Positions 6,237 to 7,721 of a stretch of DNA of 7,721 nt are shown here, piece after piece. Within the stretch, counting starts at the first letter, position 1, and every line of letters starts with the position of its first letter. A model generated the notes under the pieces. It saw nothing but the letters and a program-made list of their open reading frames with translations. It was not told the DNA's origin and ran no database searches. Origin of the DNA: Acetobacteraceae bacterium (GTDB lineage Bacteria; Pseudomonadota; Alphaproteobacteria; Acetobacterales; Acetobacteraceae); NCBI GenBank assembly GCA_027489135.1, contig JAIYAI010000060.1, positions 1-7,721 of the forward strand, in the 5' to 3' direction. A program made the position numbers and the translations under genes.

Positions 6237-7430
6237 ATGAGCGAACCGACCGGACCCCTCACGGGCTTCCGCATCCTCGACCTTACCACCGTGCTCTTCG
6301 GCCCCTTCGGCACCCAGACCCTGGGCGACTGGGGCGCGGAGGTGATCAAGGTGGAGGGGATAACGGGCGACCCCTGGCGCAACGCCGGCACCTTCCGCAA
6401 CCGCGGCATGAGCGGCCAGTTCATGGCGGCGAACCGCAACAAGCGCAGCATCGGCATCGACCTGAAGTCGGAGGCCGGCAAGGAGGTGCTGCGCCGCCTG
6501 ATCCCCACCGCCGACGCCCTGGTCAGCAATATCCGCCCGGCGGGTCTCGCTCGGCTCGGCTTCTCCTACGAGGCCTGCCGGGCGCTGAACCCGCGCCTGG
6601 TCTATGCCTCGGCAACAGGATTCGGCCAAGACGGACCCTGGGCGGCGCGGCCGGCCTTCGACGAGATCATCCAGGCGGCATCCGGCTTCGCCTCCGCCAT
6701 GGGGACGGATGACGAACCGGCCTTCGTACCCAGCCTGATCGGCGACAAGCTCTGCGGCATGGCCCTGACCGGCGCCGTCACCGCCGCGCTGCTGCACCGG
6801 GAACGCACCGGCGAGGGCCAGATGGTGGAGGTGCCGATGCTGGAGACGCTGGCCGCCTTCAACAGCATCGAGATGTTCGGCGGGCTTGCCTTCGTGCCCC
6901 CGCTCGGCCCCACGGGCTACAAGCGCATGAAGGCGCGGAAGCCCGTCCGCACCAAGGATGGCTGGCTGACCATGCTGCCCTATTCCGCCGACAACTGGTG
7001 CGCCTTCTTCGAAGCGGTCGGCCGCCCCGAATGCATCGAAGAATTCAAGGTCCGCGACCCCGTCGCCCGCGCCCGCAACATCGACAGAATCTATGACCGC
7101 ATGCGGGAGATCGCGCCGAGCCGCACGACCGCGGAGTGGGAGGAGTTGCTGCTGGCGATCGACGTCCCCCACACCGCCTTCGCCAAGCTCACCGAGATCG
7201 CGGAACAGCCGCATCTGAAGGCGGTCGGCATGTTCCCCGAACTCGACCACCCGACCGAGGGCAAGATCATGCAGGCGCGCCCCCCGGCGCGCTTCTCCGA
7301 GAGCCCCGCCGCGATCCGCCGCCTTCCCCCCCGCCTCGGCGAGCATACCCGCGAACTGCTGCGCGAGGCGGGCTACGACGAGGCGGGAATCGAGGCGCTG
7401 GTCACGGCGAAGGCGGTCGTCTCGGAGTAG
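6237..7430 (+). CDS. Second CaiB/BaiF-family (class III) CoA-transferase
   Basis: Encodes 397 residues. The opening GFRILDLTTVLFGPFGTQ followed by WGAEVIKVEG (32-41) is the family N-terminus. NRNKRSIGIDLKS (67-79) and VSNIRPAG (96-103) follow, then YASATGFGQDGPWAARPAFD (123-142). The likely catalytic aspartate is in PSLIGDKLCGM (D170), the position where this subgroup carries its acyl-aspartyl nucleophile, then GEGQMVEVPMLE (193-204). It is clearly distinct from the other transferase in the window: the segment around the catalytic Asp is IGDK rather than VVDM, so it probably belongs to another subgroup with another acyl acceptor. The ATG at 6237 follows AGGA (6224-6227) by nine bases and begins just before the conserved domain; an in-frame ATG at 6180 lies within the repeat region and is less likely. 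It diverges from the GMC gene, suggesting shared control, and converges with the decarboxylase-family gene. Confidence 0.95.
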   Translation: MSEPTGPLTGFRILDLTTVLFGPFGTQTLGDWGAEVIKVEGITGDPWRNAGTFRNRGMSGQFMAANRNKRSIGIDLKSEAGKEVLRRLIPTADALVSNIRPAGLARLGFSYEACRALNPRLVYASATGFGQDGPWAARPAFDEIIQAASGFASAMGTDDEPAFVPSLIGDKLCGMALTGAVTAALLHRERTGEGQMVEVPMLETLAAFNSIEMFGGLAFVPPLGPTGYKRMKARKPVRTKDGWLTMLPYSADNWCAFFEAVGRPECIEEFKVRDPVARARNIDRIYDRMREIAPSRTTAEWEELLLAIDVPHTAFAKLTEIAEQPHLKAVGMFPELDHPTEGKIMQARPPARFSESPAAIRRLPPRLGEHTRELLREAGYDEAGIEALVTAKAVVSE

Positions 7431-7447
7431 CGCCTGCGATGACCGAA

Positions 7448-7461
7448 GGGCCCTCAGGCCC
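7448..7461. terminator. Short hairpin between convergent genes, weak terminator candidate
   Basis: GGGCC (7448-7452) and GGCCC (7457-7461) are perfect inverted copies around the loop CTCA, 18 bases after the CoA-transferase stop and 32 bases past the convergent gene's stop. A stem here could serve both transcripts, but no T run follows on either strand, so termination is only suggested by position. Rho-dependent termination is an equal possibility. Confidence 0.3.
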
Positions 7462-7492
7462 GGAGGTCTGAATCGCCGGCGCCAACCAACGC

Positions 7493-7721
7493 CTACCCCT
7501 TCTTCTCCTTCTCGATCTCCGCGAAGACCTCCATCGCCGCGCGCACCGCGGCGACGGCGGTGGGCACGCCGGCATAGATGCCGACATGGAGGAAGATCTC
7601 CTTCAACTCGTCCTTGGTCAGGCCATTGTTGATGCCCATACGGATATGGGACTTCAGCTCCTCCGCCCGGCCGAGCGCGGTCAGCACCGAGATCGTGATC
7701 ATGCTCCGCGTCGGCTTGTTC
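7493..7721 (-). CDS. Carboxymuconolactone decarboxylase (CMD)-family protein (N-terminus beyond the right edge)
   Basis: The C-terminal 75 residues are present; the frame stays open through the right edge, so the ATG at 7702 is internal rather than the start. The visible protein reads NKPTRSMITISVLTALGR, then EELKSHIRMGINNGLTKDEL, then LHVGIYAGVPTAVAA. These are the hallmark blocks of PcaC-type 4-carboxymuconolactone decarboxylases: the (R)(S)-(I/L)TI-L-ALGR helix, the NNG(L/V)T-(D/E)E(L/I) turn and the YAGVP-A helix. There is no cysteine in the visible part, so it is not an AhpD-like CxxC peroxidase relative. PcaC decarboxylates 4-carboxymuconolactone in the protocatechuate/beta-ketoadipate pathway, but many family members next to catabolic genes have other or unknown roles, and no other pca gene is seen here. 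It ends in a lysine/glutamate-rich tail (EIEKEKKG). It converges on the second CoA-transferase across a 62-base gap. Confidence 0.92.
   Translation of the reverse strand, partial: NKPTRSMITISVLTALGRAEELKSHIRMGINNGLTKDELKEIFLHVGIYAGVPTAVAAVRAAMEVFAEIEKEKKG

Noticed and set aside
4716..7346. An 876-codon open frame on the minus strand spanning the GMC gene and the second CoA-transferase
   Set aside because: It runs antisense to one family-matching gene and in another frame of the other; its product is Arg/Ala/Gly/His-rich with no recognisable domain. Long open shadow frames are expected in DNA this rich in GC.

Overview
The window is about 7.7 kb of very GC-rich, tightly packed bacterial DNA. 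It looks like an alphaproteobacterial catabolic accessory region, perhaps Acetobacteraceae/Roseomonas-like, with Burkholderiales as an alternative. That guess rests on base composition, strongly GC-ending codons and the mix of families: a Bug/TctC-type solute receptor, two class III CoA-transferases, an HMG-CoA-lyase-family enzyme, a GMC flavoprotein and a carboxymuconolactone-decarboxylase-family protein. No marker gene fixes the taxon. I see no tRNA, rRNA, CRISPR array, insertion sequence or origin.

Layout, left to right. (1) At 1-401 on the minus strand is the N-terminal part of a periplasmic Bug/TctC receptor, cut by the left edge. Its leader carries a 9-bp inverted repeat that could hide the ribosome binding site. 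(2) At 515-1759 (minus) is a complete fold-type I PLP aminotransferase, with a candidate terminator just after its stop. (3) At 1760-2382 there is a gap of 623 bases with no intact gene. It holds a coding-like minus-strand stretch (1914-2102) resembling the start of an M20-type amidohydrolase, and a perfect 7-bp hairpin. (4) At 2383-4481 (plus) is a two-gene unit, an HMG-CoA-lyase-family enzyme followed by a CaiB/BaiF CoA-transferase, joined by a TGATG stop/start overlap. (5) At 4478-6085 (minus) is a GMC-family FAD oxidoreductase, converging on the CoA-transferase so tightly that the two stop codons overlap. (6) A 151-base divergent promoter region contains two imperfect 31-35 base direct repeats. 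(7) At 6237-7430 (plus) is a second, different CaiB/BaiF CoA-transferase. (8) After a 62-base convergent gap, 7493-7721 (minus) is the C-terminal part of a carboxymuconolactone decarboxylase-family protein, cut by the right edge.

A plausible joint role, by inference, is breakdown of a small organic acid or alcohol. The Bug receptor captures a carboxylate, the GMC enzyme oxidises an alcohol, CoA-transferases make CoA thioesters without ATP, and the lyase-family enzyme cleaves a 3-hydroxy-3-methylacyl-CoA-like product to acetyl-CoA plus a keto acid. The lyase differs from classical HMG-CoA lyase at two active-site positions and has a longer loop after its catalytic cysteine, so the substrate may not be HMG-CoA. 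No substrate can be read from the sequence alone.
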